From assembly GCF_047948215.1 (NCBI RefSeq), contig NC_134455.1, positions 72,007,689-72,071,688 of the forward strand: a DNA stretch of 64,000 nucleotides, in the 5' to 3' direction. Below the pieces are notes generated by a model. That model worked only from the letters and a program-made list of their open reading frames with translations. It searched no databases and had not been told where the DNA came from. A program made the position numbers and the translations under genes. Positions within the stretch are counted from its first letter, which is position 1; each line of letters opens with the position of its first letter. The stretch is from Lycorma delicatula. Its lineage: Eukaryota; Arthropoda; Insecta; Hemiptera; Fulgoridae. Of this stretch, positions 1-12,090 are shown piece by piece.

Positions 1-773
1 GGGCTTTGTCCTATAAAACAAAATCCCGTGAGATAGTATTCAACGTTCTTGAACGTTGAATACGTCCAATATTATAGCTTGTTTAAAAGCGTTTAATGTT
101 TCGTAGTAAACATTAGCATTCTTAGTAGTTCCGTGATTAATAAATTCAACAAACGTTTGTCTCCCCCCACAAAAAAAAAAAACAAAAACAAAATGTAACA
201 AGAATGTTTCTTTAACAAATTTTCTTTTTTAAACTTCTTTAGTCCAGGAGATGATGAATTTCGCCGTCTCATTAACTGTTACATTGTCTCGAGGTTCAAA
301 TAAGAAATCCAGGGTTCATCTTTGATCAAATATTGATAAAAAAATTCATCACACCTTCATTTCGTAAAACCTATAAAAGTCATGCGTTGTAGCAAAATGC
401 ATTTCATTGTCTGTTTTTTTTTTAAACTTCAGCACCTATCCGCCACACAGTTTTTTATTGCCCAATTTTTCAGTCAAACTTCATAAATCTAATATCGTAA
501 AACACCAGGAATCAACAAAAATAACTGTGTGACGGTGAAGTGCCGCATTTCTCGTTTTTTCCGTCAACGTTTTTTTTCAGGGCCTCATCCTGAAAGTTTG
601 TTCGTCCTTCTCAAAATGAGTGGCACCATGAATATTGAGTCACTCATAATATTCTAACCGTAAATGTCACAAATTTTCGTTTGAATTTCAACCGCAGAAT
701 TGGTTTTTTCGATCAAGAATCTAATTACTTCTCATGCTTCACACTCGGCAGGATCCCGAATTTTAGCACTCAT
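1..773 (-). pseudogene. Decayed mariner transposase, cut by the left window edge
   Basis: Read on the minus strand from the ATG at 773-771, the translation starts MSAKIRDPAECE and continues with an N-terminal helix-turn-helix block (IRFLIEKTNSAVEIQTKICD, then NIMSDSI). Further on come KDEPWISYLNLET and SSPGLKKFKK, which match the region around the first catalytic aspartate in mariner transposases (family form close to GDETWV...ETKQQS...SP). The remainder (LLNLLITELLRMLMFTTKH) resembles the stretch before the second aspartate. The second and third catalytic aspartates lie beyond position 1. Stop codons and several frameshifts make it a dead copy. The protein would catalyse cut-and-paste DNA transposition. 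The family call is from recognised motifs; the exact mariner subfamily is not determined. Confidence 0.8.
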
Positions 774-932
774 TATAAATGGAAGAATATAAACAACCAA
801 TAACAAAACGAGTAAACTATTGTTGCTGTGAGCTGACTGTTGATTGAAAATAACTGAGCTTTGCAAGAGCCATTTATTTACATCTTGTATATAGGCGGCA
901 AATTCAAATCTGAAATTACTTTAAAAACATGC

Positions 933-935
<3 letters not shown>

Positions 936-990
<55 letters not shown>

Positions 991-1013
991 GTGTGTGTGT
1001 GTGTGTGTGTGTG
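936..1013. repeat. Compound (TA)n(GT)n microsatellite
   Basis: About 27 TA units run to 988 and are followed by about 12 GT units to 1013. The open frame across it codes only for alternating Ile-Tyr and Cys-Val and is not a gene. Confidence 0.97.
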
Positions 1014-2290
1014 GGTTTTCTGTACATAACCACTGTGACGCAGCCAGCGGAGATCGACTATGACGCAACCAGCAGAAGTTGCTTTAACTTCTAGAAAAGT
1101 TTATCATAATGCGATTCTTCCAGTGTCATCATATATATTAGGTCTCCATTTTTTATACTTTTTAACAGCATTTATGGTGTTGAAGATTCATTATTCTAAC
1201 AAACAAGGTTGAAAATAATATTTCAAATTTTGATAATAGTGCTTAATTATACATTCTCAATTATAGTTCTTATACTGGAAGCTGAATTAGGCCCGGACAT
1301 CAAATTAAATGGAAATTTCATTATTATTTTTTTATCCTAACATCTAAATTTATTATTTATTAAAAGTTAGTAATGGGATTGAAATTTTATTTGAGGTAGG
1401 GTATAGTAATTATTTTTTTCACTAGAGTATATGGGTAATTTTTTGATCTTCGGTTATGATTACATATATGGTTATTATTTAATTACAAAATATGTTACTA
1501 TGACGTAAGAGAAGTTGATTAAAAAATCATATTAACTGTAAAGAAAATTATTGATAGTAACTGGTTCAATAATTAGCCTTAATATTCAGAGGCAATGTTT
1601 CACTGTAATGTATAAACAATTAGGAACACTGTACTTAGTGATCATGAATTATTACAAATGTTCACACTCCCTTCACGTACAGGTATTCCCCTAAACTCTC
1701 TAACAAAGCTTCTTCCTCGCCTCTATCTATTCTTTAAATGTGTCTTAGCAGTAAATATATAAACTAGCAAAGCAATAGTATTGGATTGAATATATATAAT
1801 TGTTAGGTTTAATTACAATCTAAATCATTCCTCTATTGTATTTTTTTACTTTATCGTAAGACTATCACATAATAACTCTTATTTTATTGATTTAGTAATA
1901 TAAAAAAAAATTAGTCTCCTCCTTCATTATAATGAAAATGAATGTTATAAACATGTTATTAATAAGTACAGGATAATGATTCTGATTACGATTATATAAT
2001 CAAAATTAAATTAATTAATTTGAAATTTATGTACTAATTTAAGTTTATAATTTTTTTTTATTAAAAAAAGAAAAAAACTTATTTTATTTCACATTTTTTT
2101 TAGTTTTTGTTTTTATTCCCGACAAACCAGCTCGTCTCTGACAAAAACAAGCTTTTTGTAAGAAACTTGTAATAAGAAATTCAAAAAAATTCTGAAGTAC
2201 AAAGTTACTTATGAATATTCTGGAAATCTGCGAATAACCCATGCAGCTTTCTTAATTCGGGGCCCGTTGCCTGCCGCGTCCCTATTTCGT
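1014..2290. other. AT-rich non-coding stretch
   Basis: No open frame with a recognisable domain, no tRNA-like box and no clear terminal repeat. A short GC-richer patch (2,262-2,290) leads into a diverged SINE. Confidence 0.6.
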
Positions 2291-2294
2291 GACG

Positions 2295-2512
2295 TCTGAA
2301 TGAGATGTAGACTTATACAGAGTTAGATCGACCGTGCCTGAGACGTGTGGTAATTTAAACCTAAACCACCAAAGAACATGGTTATCCACGATCCAGCATT
2401 TAAATCCCAATAACAGCAACTACATTTATTAGAATTCGAACCTGAGAACACTCGATTTTATAATGAGCTGATTTACGACGATGAATTTAACCATTAGACC
2501 TACCTGACGGGA
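2295..2512 (-). mobile_element. Diverged SINE2 copy (tRNA-derived)
   Basis: The copy matches the SINE2 family seen more cleanly at 43,126-43,422. It has the body segment CACCAAAGAACA, then the tRNA-related head read in reverse (GAATTCGAACCTGAGAACAC, GAGCTGATTTACGACGATGA, and ACCTACCTGACGGG at the edge). The shared 3' tail is eroded. The head lies at the right end, so the element is on the minus strand. No target-site duplication could be seen. Confidence 0.75.
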
Positions 2513-4650
2513 AGTTAACTAATGAGCGTAATGTAAGATTATTTCTCCATACGGGAATGTATTATATTAGTACTACTAAAAGTTTATACTAAAACAAATT
2601 ATTTGTATGAAAATTGTTTGAAATTATATTTCTTTTTTTACAATAATACCATAAATACGTGACCTCACCAGATAGTGGAAGATAACTTTCGTTTTCTAGT
2701 ATTCCCTGTTTTCTTTTTCCTGCCTTTAAAATTTTTAAATTAAAATACTTTGTATTTGATTCTAGGTAATTTTTTTCTATCGTCAATATTTTAAAAAGTC
2801 ATCTGATTTCAAAACATCCTTTGTGTGGGCAACTTGATTTAACACAATCAAGTTAAAGGTGTTAATTGTCATAGACAATTTTAACACAACTATGTGTGTG
2901 CCAAGATCTTAAAACATGATTACGCGGAATACAGTTATTTATAATACCATACATTTTATTTTAAAGGTGACTGCTTATCAATAATGGAAATATCGGAAAA
3001 TAAAGTTGTAAAATTATGATAAAGATTAGCGAATAATTTTATTCTATTTTAACTAGATTTAGAGGAGGTAACATTTTAAATTATTTATTTTCGTATGAAA
3101 AGTTTCGTAAAATGTTTTGATAAATTAGCTTCATTTATGGTGGAATACCAGGTATTTTAGCATATAAATATAAAACAGCGAAATGGAATTTTAGGAATGA
3201 AACTTTAAAAGTTTTAAATAACGGAAAATCTTGAGTTTTGTGAATTTTTCTAAAAAGATTCAGTAAGGGATTATTTTAAAAATAAATATTAATACTGTTA
3301 GTAGTTATTTGTGATTTCTACGGTCAGTACTGTTTATCTTTCTTAGCTTCATTCTTTCATTATATGTTGACACGTTTCGGAATAACTACGTTGTCAAAAC
3401 TTATTATACTCTACGCGTTACAAATAATTAAATAGAAAACTAAGAAAGATAAAAAGTACTCAACATAGAAATCATACAGTTCTTAGCTGAAAATATAATA
3501 ATTATTATCTTAACACTTGTTATTGCTATCATTCTCTTATATTCCGTTAAATAAATAGTACATTTTTGAAATAAACAGCATCAAGTGTTTTTTAAAAACT
3601 TCACAAAATTTCCTTCAATATTATCATACTTTTAATAAAACAAAGATTTTATAAAGATTAATATTTTTCTACCTTTAGACAAAAAACTAACATTTACTAT
3701 TACTTTAGAATTATATAATAGACTACATTTGTAGGTTTTCTACTTTTTTTATACTCAAAGTACCTACTTAATAACAAAAACAATATATTACCATGGGTTA
3801 CAAAGCTTTACAAAAAATTCAACGCGTGCTTGTTAAAATTCGAAATGATGTGTTTGCCATCTAAACACAACCATGCACCGTGTAATGAGAATTGAAACAA
3901 CGCAACCTACAGAGAATTAAAATCTTGTTAAAAATGTATAGGTTATAATACGTAATGTATTTCCATTAATAATTCTATCACTATTTTAAATAATACAAAT
4001 TGTTCAAAACGCTGAAGTGTTTCATGAATAATATTAAATATGATAATTAACAAGATATAAGAAAAGTAAAGAAAATATATACGATCATTATACTACTTTT
4101 ATTGTTATTGAATAAAATAATTTTAAGCTAAAAATTAACGAATATTTAAAAAAAAATCAAAAAAAGAATTTCTGAACACAATAAAATATTTTGTTAATGA
4201 AAAAATTTTCAAAAGACTATTAAAAGGTTTTTTAGTGGATAATATCTATGGTCATTTCTTTCCCTTATTAAAATTACATTCCGAATATAAAATTACTTCA
4301 CTATTGTATTTGTTAGTATAACTTATATTAACTAGAAAATTATATTCTGTATAGATATCATTATTGTATGTTGGCTGTAACTTTATTACTCAGACAATAA
4401 TTCTTCTTTATAAACTAAATAAAAACAAGATATAAATAGTATTCAAATTCAAAAAATGAATATTAAGAATAAAATATCAAACAGCAGTAGTATTTCACAG
4501 AAATTTCTTTTTAAAAATACTTTAATTTAAAATATAACTTTCCAGACAATATTAACCTTTCATCTACTTTATTTGATGTAACTTTAGTATTTATTTTTAC
4601 GGCAAAAAGAAGCTAATAATGATGATTATTATCATAAAATTATATAAAAA
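2513..4650. other. Long AT-rich non-coding stretch
   Basis: Frames are short and low in complexity. Nothing is recognisable on either strand; the stretch is consistent with intron or intergenic DNA. Confidence 0.6.
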
Positions 4651-4664
4651 CACAATATAAATTA

Positions 4665-5185
4665 ACGAAGAATGGAAACAAGCTCTGAATTATCCGCTCC
4701 ACAAAAACGGTGAAAAAATTGACGTCAACAATTGTAGAAGGATGTCGTTGCTACCAGTTACGTGCAGATTTTTTCTTGTAAGCCATGCGTAACAGACTGG
4801 AACTCTGGATCAAAAGGAATTAGGACTATGCCAAGGAGAATTCAGGAAAAGCAGATATGCCCAGAGTATATCCTGTCCTTGAAACTCATCCTAAAATATA
4901 TTATTAGCCGAAGAAAAAACATAGAATCTGTTACATTTGTAGATAAAAGAAGTGTGCAATTCCTTATACTGAGAAATATTGCTACAAACGACAAAAGAAT
5001 ACGATGTACGAGTAGATAACAAAACAACCAATCTCGCAGAGCGTACCCTCACAAACACAATATAAAAAGTAAAATTTAGAGGATAATTTAAGCGCTCCCT
5101 TCAAATTTAAAACAGGATTAAATCAAGGAGGCCGATTATATACCCTGATTTGCAACGTCTTCTAGACAAAATACTCAAATCCTTA
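4665..5185 (+). pseudogene. RTE-like LINE reverse transcriptase fragment
   Basis: The forward reading begins EEWKQALNYPLHKNGEKIDV and NNCRRMSLLPVT, a typical finger region of LINE reverse transcriptases (family form: EW..ALI.PLHKKGD..D..NYRGISLL). CPEYILSLKLILKYIISRRK and VTFVDKRS then correspond to the stretch leading to motif A (VTFVDFKKAYDS), and KTGL-NQGGRLYTLICNVF to the RQGDGLSPLLFN motif. The catalytic YADD/FADD motif is absent because the fragment stops near 5,185. Frameshifts and stops occur throughout. Assignment to the RTE group is tentative and rests on remembered family patterns. Confidence 0.6.
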
Positions 5186-5800
5186 TGAAAAAAGCCTGCT
5201 TTATTTAAAATGCTGTTTTTTGTGTTGCAGCAAGCTCGTTTTTCCGGCTACTTCTTTCGTTTGACAGATTACTTTTTTGTTCCGATTCTGCAAAGAATGC
5301 TAATTCGTCGGCATTTAATTTTGATGTTCTGATTCTTTGTTTCTGTTTTTGCACTTGAGTCATTATTTTCCCAGAAGATTTTTTGACTTTATCTAAAACC
5401 AAGTTGAAAATCATTGGTGTAGGACCATTTTCTTGTCTTGGTCCTGTTTTTATGTGGCATGATTTGCTGACTTCACATAGAAACTTAATTTTAGATACGA
5501 TGTTCGATAAAGTGAATTTAAATAAATTTATGGGTTTTTGGCGACCTGGTATTCTTTTAATGTATCAAATACGGTTTCTCTACTAAATCGTAAGGTTTAC
5601 TGAAAATCAATGAATGTAGTGAAGATGACTTTTGGGCTTGTATTGTAATACCTTAATATCATCTTTAGGCTGAGGATTTCTTCTGCACAAGATCTATTTC
5701 TTCTGAATTCACCTTCATATTCAGTAGGCTTTGAATTGATCTACGGTTCAACTCTGTTAAGAAGTAGTTTGGAAAATATTTTATGCCGGACATATTTCTA
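5186..5800 (-). pseudogene. RTE-like LINE reverse transcriptase fragment, opposite orientation
   Basis: On the minus strand the reading contains EFRRNRSCAEEILSLKMILRYY followed by TTFID (motif A region), KEYQVAK, and then PMIFNLVLDKV, matching the family SPLLFN.VLDKV. After that come RIRTSKLNADELAFFAESE and SNLSNERSSRK. It is the same reverse transcriptase region as the fragment immediately to its left, but inverted, and is diverged enough that the two probably come from different insertions. No intact active site remains. Confidence 0.55.
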
Positions 5801-7618
5801 TCCTTTTTTACTTCTACGTATATTTATTTTCTTATTTAAAAATAAGTTTATAAAAGTATCTATATCGATGCAAAGATAAGTAAAAATTATAGTCGTATAA
5901 AATAAATTCAAAACTACCTTATTCTGATTCCATAATAGAAATAATTATATAAAGGTCTTAAACTCAAATTTAAGGCTGTTAAAAAATAATAATTTTATTT
6001 GAAACTTTTATTTTCAATTTAGCACTGTACTACATATCAAAACACAGAATGATGTGAAAAAATTAATCACAAACATGAAAAAGCTTCCAAAGAAGACAGA
6101 TATTTTTTTGGTTTTTATGCATAAAATTTTATTGAAAAATAAATTACTTTCCCGAGAAAGTATTTAAAAGTTAAAAGAAATGACATCTATTAGAAAAAGA
6201 ACTTAATTTTCTTTTTAACGTTCAGCTAAATTGATTTTCCTACCATTTACTCAATGAGTCTTATAAACAAGTAATGTGGAATAAAATATTTATTTATTAG
6301 TTTTATTCTGAAGAACGTTAGAAAGAAAACATTACAGCAATAACTTTCTTTATTAATTTCTAATTAATAACTTTTAAAGTTGCTTCATGTGTGAGTTCCA
6401 GATAAGATGTTTAACTTTATTATGATATTTTGAGATAAGTACTAAACCCAGAAGGAAGTCCAAAGTACCTAACAGTTGGCTGTATTGTAATACCTGATGT
6501 CATCTCTTTGTACATGTTAAACGTGGCATATTAAGATTATAATGACTTAATCTTCATCCTCCAGTTTTTAAGCTGTCTTTCTACCAGTTTCAACTGGTAT
6601 ATAACTACGTATAAGTTATATTTAAGATTTTAATTTTAATTGTAAATGAAGGAAAGAATAGACTGATAGTTAAAATTGGAACACTTAGTCGATACCGTGT
6701 TTTTCTCTTTTAATAGAAAACCATTTCATTATCATTTTAAACAAATATCGGCAAGTATCAATCTTTGTTTAAATTACTCAATAACGTGCTTCAAAATAAC
6801 ATGTATTTTATATTTATATCCATTATTGTTTATTTATAATAGGGATTCTAAACTTTGATTAGAATTGAATTAAATTTTTATTCTAAATCGATGATTTCTA
6901 TGCGTTTTATTTTTTGAATGTCTTTGCTCTTTTCCAGGAATTTTGTTGTTAATGGGTGGGTTTTGGTGTTTATTTAAATTTAAGTAGTATTTCTTATTTC
7001 TTTGAATAAATCTTTCGTTTGTTATAAAAATTTTAAGATCTTAGAACTGGTTTGTACATAACATATCACAGCGCTCAGGTGAAGAGGTTTTAACATTTCG
7101 ATTGAAAACGTTTAAAAATCTCAAGCTTAAATGAGGAGGCGGTTCCTCAAATTGGTTACGTACGCGTCAACTTTATTATTATTTTATTTTTGATAAGAAC
7201 TGCTGCCAGAAAGAAACCGAACAATTCACACGTAAATACGTGTGAATCTCGTTGTCAGTGAGATATTCTACTGCAGCTTTTTGTCTACTGGCCCGAATAA
7301 AAGAAAAATTTATATTTCATAAAGTTTATTGCTAACAATGCGGTGCACTTTAAGAACTTCCACTTAGTTACAACTTACCCTATAAGAACAGTTACGTAGG
7401 CGATGTAACCTACTTGCCAATAGTGGTGATTAAAAATCAAAGACTGCTAGGAATATAACTTCTAGGTGGATAGAAAATGATGATAAAATTGTATTAAAGA
7501 AGTGTACGATAAAAATTTAGGTATACGTCTGGTAGAAATTTATTGTTTTTTATATCAATCTGTTTTTTTTTTTTTTTGTAGTAAAATTAATGAAAGATTA
7601 CTGTTTCTTTTGTTACAG
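5801..7618. other. AT-rich probable intron sequence upstream of the CUB exon
   Basis: No gene is recognisable. The stretch contains a short perfect palindrome at 7,224-7,247 and ends in a long poly-T / pyrimidine tract and splice acceptor before the exon at 7,619. Confidence 0.55.
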
Positions 7619-7833
7619 TTGTATTGGTGGTGATTTCTTAAAAATTTTTTTACATCTTGAAAAGCCAGAAGTTGATGAGTACACCAATTGGTCCGGACTG
7701 TTGTGTGGTGGATACTCGGATGTACCCGCCGTGCTGTACAGTTCGGGACCGGTACTTATCCTTGAGTTTCACACCACTGATGCCTCATCGAACGCTACCG
7801 GTTTCATCGGAACGTTTCGTTTCATCGATAGAA
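7619..7833 (+). CDS. Internal exon encoding part of a CUB domain (extracellular/receptor-type protein)
   Basis: The exon has 71 complete codons flanked by a pyrimidine-rich acceptor ending TTTGTTACAG and a GTAAGA donor. It enters in phase 2 and leaves in phase 1. The peptide begins CIGGDFLKIFLHLEKPEV and continues with GLLCGGYSDVPAVLYSSG, VLILEFHTTDASSNATG and FIGTFRFIDR. This is the CUB pattern: conserved Cys, then CG...P, SSG..L.LEF.TD.S...GF.GTF. CUB domains are beta-sandwich modules in secreted or membrane proteins. Wording and spacing remind me of insect suppressor-of-lurcher (Sol1)/Neto-type auxiliary receptor proteins, but that name is uncertain. GC content and codon use are clearly more gene-like than the surroundings. 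No other exon of this gene was recognised in the window. Confidence 0.85.
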
Positions 7834-8660
7834 GTAAGAATTAAAATTTATTATTTTATTTGTTTTAATTTTCGTATTTCATGGTCACAAAGTGATATTT
7901 GCACTACAATTTGTTATATTCAAACAAATGTGTTTATATCCAAATAAATATTATGTATATTTGCCAAACCGAATTTTGTAAGTTTTCTCTTAGAATCAAC
8001 TTATGTTAGGTTGTATTTTAAATTGGTAATACGTGAAAAATTATGAGGTATTAACGGCAATATTCCTTTGTTGATAATTTATATAAGATGTGTGTTATAT
8101 GAGTCGTAGTCAATTAAAAGATTTAATCATAAGAATATGCTAATATATCTCGCTTATTCGCAACACTGTAATTAAGATATTTTAGAAAATATAGTGTGTT
8201 TTTTTTTTTATCTCTTAGGAATACAATTTTTTTAATTTTGTTTTTAATTGTTGGTTCATACTTTATACATAAGAAAAATGTACTAGGAATAATTCATTTA
8301 GTAATTTGATAAATTATCGTATTAAGGTATTCAAATGTCAATATAATATAACCATAAAAAAGGAATTTTTTCTTCTACAACCCTTAACATTGAACGTATT
8401 TATTACGCACACATTTATTAATAGTTGGTTGAATTTGAATTTAATACTCGTATCCTGGTAGCGTATTGGGAACTTTAAATTCCAACAACAGAATTATTAA
8501 TAATGTTTACATTCATTATTCTTTAATATAAAGTTAAGCGAAGTTATTTTATTCTACAATAAACAAATATTTTTTTTTACCTTTCAATTTATAAGTATTA
8601 CTTACAAAAAATATTAACTAATATAAAAATAATTTGGTACATTTTTCCCAATACTTCACA
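7834..8660. other. AT-rich probable intron downstream of the CUB exon
   Basis: No coding signal was recognised after the donor site at 7,834. Confidence 0.55.
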
Positions 8661-8679
8661 TGGGAACACGCTATTTATT

Positions 8680-8800
8680 TATTTGTTGTTACTTTTTTCT
8701 GGTTTTCTGTCTGCCCAGTACCTTTTTATTCTTTGTGACATCTTTTTCCTTCATTCTTCGGAAAGTTGAACCTGTGTTTTGACGCTTCTTGGAAACTTTT
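8680..8800 (-). pseudogene. Short LINE-like remnant (linker between endonuclease and RT)
   Basis: The minus-strand translation of about 8,700-8,775 gives QVQLSEE-stop-RKKMSQRIKRYWADRKP. It looks like the basic RKK.S.RMK.YWA linker seen in several insect LINE polyproteins. No flanking motif supports it, so the call is weak. Confidence 0.3.
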
Positions 8801-9590
8801 ATTTTCATCTTTTAATATTTTGTTTAAAAATTTTATTTCTGTTTAAATTTCTTCAGTTATCTTTAGCTCTTATTTTCCTTATATTTTCTTACTTACTATC
8901 ATAATAGGTCTTTAAAAATAATTTTTTTTATTTTAGAATAAAGTTTGTTATTTGACATTCATTTTATCTGTTTATTTCAAAATTTAGACCTAGCATTTGG
9001 TAGTTTTATTATAAATAAAATTTAAATTAAAAAAAAAACCAATAGATTGAAGGAGATAGATTTTTGTAAATTATTCTAAACATCTGTAATTATAGTTATA
9101 TGATTACACATAAGTTGTACTTTTAAAACATAAAAATATACGTTGCTAAATAAACTGTGGATAAACAAAAAATGGAATTGCTTATTCTGATTTAAATGTA
9201 TAAAAATTCATTTATAAAATAAACATATGATTTTAACATTATCCTGGTTACGGTAAATACATAATGGAAATAAATTTTTCTGAGAAAATTATATTATTTA
9301 TCGTCGATCTTATCTATTAATTTAATCTTTTTCCATATTTTCCCCACAGCTTACGCTGAATAAATTTAATATATATTTTTAACAGTCTGAATAATCTAAA
9401 TCTGAATTCTGAATCTTCTACATTTAATTTATATCTTGGAGATCCGCAGACTTTTTAACCATAAAATGTGTATTTTTATCATTAAATAAACATGCAGTTT
9501 TATGATAAAAGTTATCAAAAGCACACATCTGTTCGATCATGGAAGCATATATCAGTTCTTCTTTTTAACTAGTTGTAATATGTAAATTAG
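8801..9590. other. AT-rich non-coding stretch
   Basis: Nothing recognisable; low-complexity A/T runs dominate. Confidence 0.55.
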
Positions 9591-9768
9591 TTTTTTTTTT
9601 TTTTTTTTTTTTTTTTACCTCCGGGTCCGTATTCAAACAATTTATTCCGCAGAGGATGAGATGAATGTTTTGTAGCGTGTGTGAAAAATGCCATGCCTGA
9701 CCGGGATTCGAACCCCGGACCTCCGGGTGAAAGGCCGAGACGCTACCACTCGCGCCACGGAGGCCGGC
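9591..9768 (-). mobile_element. SINE1 copy (tRNA-derived)
   Basis: On the minus strand the element starts GCCGGCCTCCGTGGCGCGAG. It carries an RNA polymerase III A box (TGGCGCGAGTGG) and B box (GGTTCGAATCC) and then the body with CAGGCATGGCATTTTTCACA. It ends with the tail CATCTCATCCTCTG and CCCGGAGGT followed by about 26 A residues (the T run at 9,591-9,616 on the plus strand). The long uninterrupted A tail and clean boxes suggest one of the younger copies here. The tRNA-like head is part of a retroposon, not a functional tRNA gene. Confidence 0.92.
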
Positions 9769-10214
9769 TTCTTCTTGACTATTACTTTCTTTTTCAATCA
9801 CGGATTGTCGTTAACAATGTAATTTTAAAGAGTAAACTTAAATGGATAACCTGTAATCTAATATAAAATTCAATGTTCAATGTGCAAATCTTGCCTCCTG
9901 GAGTATTGAGAGGCTTTTTCATTGCACCATATAGGTTCCGGATTCACCAATAAACGTGCAATATACAATATTATTAGAACACGTTGAATTTCGTATTGTT
10001 AGTTTACTGTTTATATTAGTAAATAAGTGTAGATATTTTACAATGATTTTATATTGCATTATAGGTTTTAATTTAATTACTTTACAGTAGTTTGTAAAGA
10101 ATACAAACCGAACGATAGTATCTTCTTTAGTATTAATACTTAATTACTTTAGTATTAATAGATCAATATTTTCATTAAAAAATATGTTAAAAAATAAATT
10201 TAAAAAAGTTCAAG
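9769..10214. other. AT-rich non-coding stretch
   Basis: No feature was recognised. Confidence 0.55.
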
Positions 10215-10655
10215 AAATAAAGAAGGAGATGCAATCTGATTCGAACCGACCTCCCTTCCCCTTATAGATCCAACTAGTTGATTAATTAAAATTTCATTTG
10301 GCTATAACTGGAACCAATGAAAAGAAGAACCACTTATGATATATCGTTGAAAATATCTCTTGATGAGGGCTTATTACTGGAATTAAGAAAAAGACAAAAT
10401 CCAATTTTTTTAATGATTTTGAGCTTTTTTGGGTACTTTTGGTTCAGTCGATTGCAATCAAAAGGGAAGTTGCTCAACTAGATGTTACAAAAGTCCTAAA
10501 TCCAAAATTTCAACTTATAACGGCTAATCGTTTTTGAGTTATGCGAGATACGTACATACCTACGTCGAAACTAGTCAAAAATGATTCAGTGATGGTCAAA
10601 ATGGATATTTCCGTTTAAATTTTAAAACTGAAATTTACATGGAAATAAAAAACAA
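10215..10655. repeat. Dispersed repeat A, longest copy
   Basis: Contains CTGATTCGAACCGACC near the left end, then TTGGCTATAACTGGAACCAATG, CTTATGATATATCGTTGAAA, GAGGGCTTATTACTG and, to the right, TTTTTGAGTTATGCGAGATA. The first 230 bases match 34,500-34,765, and the first part also matches 13,855-13,990. ATTCGAACC is the reverse complement of a polymerase III B box. No protein is encoded, and the class is unknown. Confidence 0.7.
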
Positions 10656-10903
10656 GAAAAAACCAAGCAAGCTAATCGTTAAGAGCATCTATTTAGTGTA
10701 ACATTATTTTATTTATTATTTTAATTTTAAAGTAAAATGTTATTACTTTTGTTATATTAATTATAATTAAATTATAATAAATTTCATTATTATTTTACTT
10801 TTTATGTAAATAAAAGAGGATAGAAATTGAGATTAACACGAAAAAAAATGTAAATCTTTTAAGTTTAAATGAATCCCTATTTTGCTTAATCTGCCGAGTT
10901 TGT

Positions 10904-12090
10904 TTTTTTTTTTCTTCAGTCATTTGACTGGTTTGATGCAGCTCTCCAAGATTCACTATCTAGTGCTAGTCGTTTCATTTCAGTATAACCTCTACACCCT
11001 ACATCCCTAACAATTTGTTTTACATATTACAAACGTGGCCTGCCTACACAATTTTTTCCTTTTACCTGTCCTTCCAATATTAAAGCGACTATTCCAGGAT
11101 GCCTTAGTATGTGGCCTATAAGTCTGTCTCTTCTTTTAACTATATTTTTCCAAATGCTTCTTTCTTCATCTATTTGTCGCAATACCTCTTCATTTGTCAC
11201 TTTATCCACCCATCTGATTTTTAATATTCTCCTATAGCACTACATTTCAAAAGCTTCTAATCTTTTCTTCTCAGATACTCCGATTGTCCAAGTTTCACTT
11301 CCATATAAAGCGACACTCCAAACATATACTTTCCAAAATCTTTTCCTGACATTTAAATTAATTTTTGATGTAAACAAATTATATTTCTCACTGAAGGCTC
11401 GTTTCGCTTGTGCTATTCGGCATTTTATATCGCTCCTGCTTCGTCCATCGTTAGTAATTCTACTTCCCAAATAACAAAGTTCTTCTACCTCCATAATCTT
11501 TTCTCCTCCTATTTTATTTATTTTCATGCGATAGTTCTTGCTTAGGACTTCATCTATGCCGTTCATTGTTTCTTCTAAATCCTTTTGACTCTCGGCTAGA
11601 ATTACTATATCATCAGCAAATCGTAGGATCTTTATCTTTTCACCTTGTACTGTTACTCCGAATCTAAATTGTTCTTTAACATCATTAACTGCTAGTTCCA
11701 TGTAAAGATTAAAAAGTAACGGAGGTAGGGAACAACCTTGTCGGACTCCCTTTCTTATTACGGCTTCTTTCTTATTTCTTCAATTATTACTGTTGCTGTT
11801 TGGTTCCTGTACATGTTAGCAATTGTTCTTCTATCTCTGTATTTGAACCCCAATTTTTTTTAAAATGCTGAACATTTTATTCCAGTCTACGTTATCGAAT
11901 GCCTTTTCTAGGTCTATAAACGCCAAGTATGTTGGTTTGTTTTTCTTTAATCTTCCTTCTACTATTTATCTGAGGCCTAAAATTTGCTTCCCTTGTCCCT
12001 ATACTTTTCCTGAAACCAAATTGGTCTTCTCCTAACACTTCTTCCACTCTCCTCTCAATTCTTCTGTATAGAATTCTAGTTTTAATAATG
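10904..12090 (-). pseudogene. 5'-truncated non-LTR retrotransposon, C-terminal part of the RT polyprotein
   Basis: Minus-strand reading starts about 12,085 with RIERRVEEVLGEDQFGFRK and GTREA, then a motif-A region read across a frame change. GVRQGCSLPPLLFNLYMELA and ILRFADDIVILAES (catalytic FADD) follow. The C-terminal region has ELCYLGSRITNDGRS, IAQAKRAF, YVWSVALYGSETWT, WVDKVTNEEVLRQIDEERS and RRDRLIGHILRH. This is the arrangement common in arthropod endonuclease-reverse-transcriptase LINEs. The ORF ends with SND-stop virtually at the element's 3' end, followed at once by an A-rich tail (T run 10,904-10,914). The endonuclease domain is missing by 5' truncation. Stops at about 11,033, 11,238 and upstream of 11,700 show it is inactive. 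The clade (RTE-related or other) is undetermined. Confidence 0.85.

Noticed and set aside
861..1094. Open frame of 77 codons across the microsatellite
   Set aside because: It consists mainly of Ile-Tyr and Cys-Val repeats from (TA)n and (GT)n; no gene signal.
9681..9768. Possible tRNA gene on the minus strand
   Set aside because: A and B boxes are present, but the anticodon arm pairs poorly and the same sequence with body and A tail recurs several times, so it is a SINE head.
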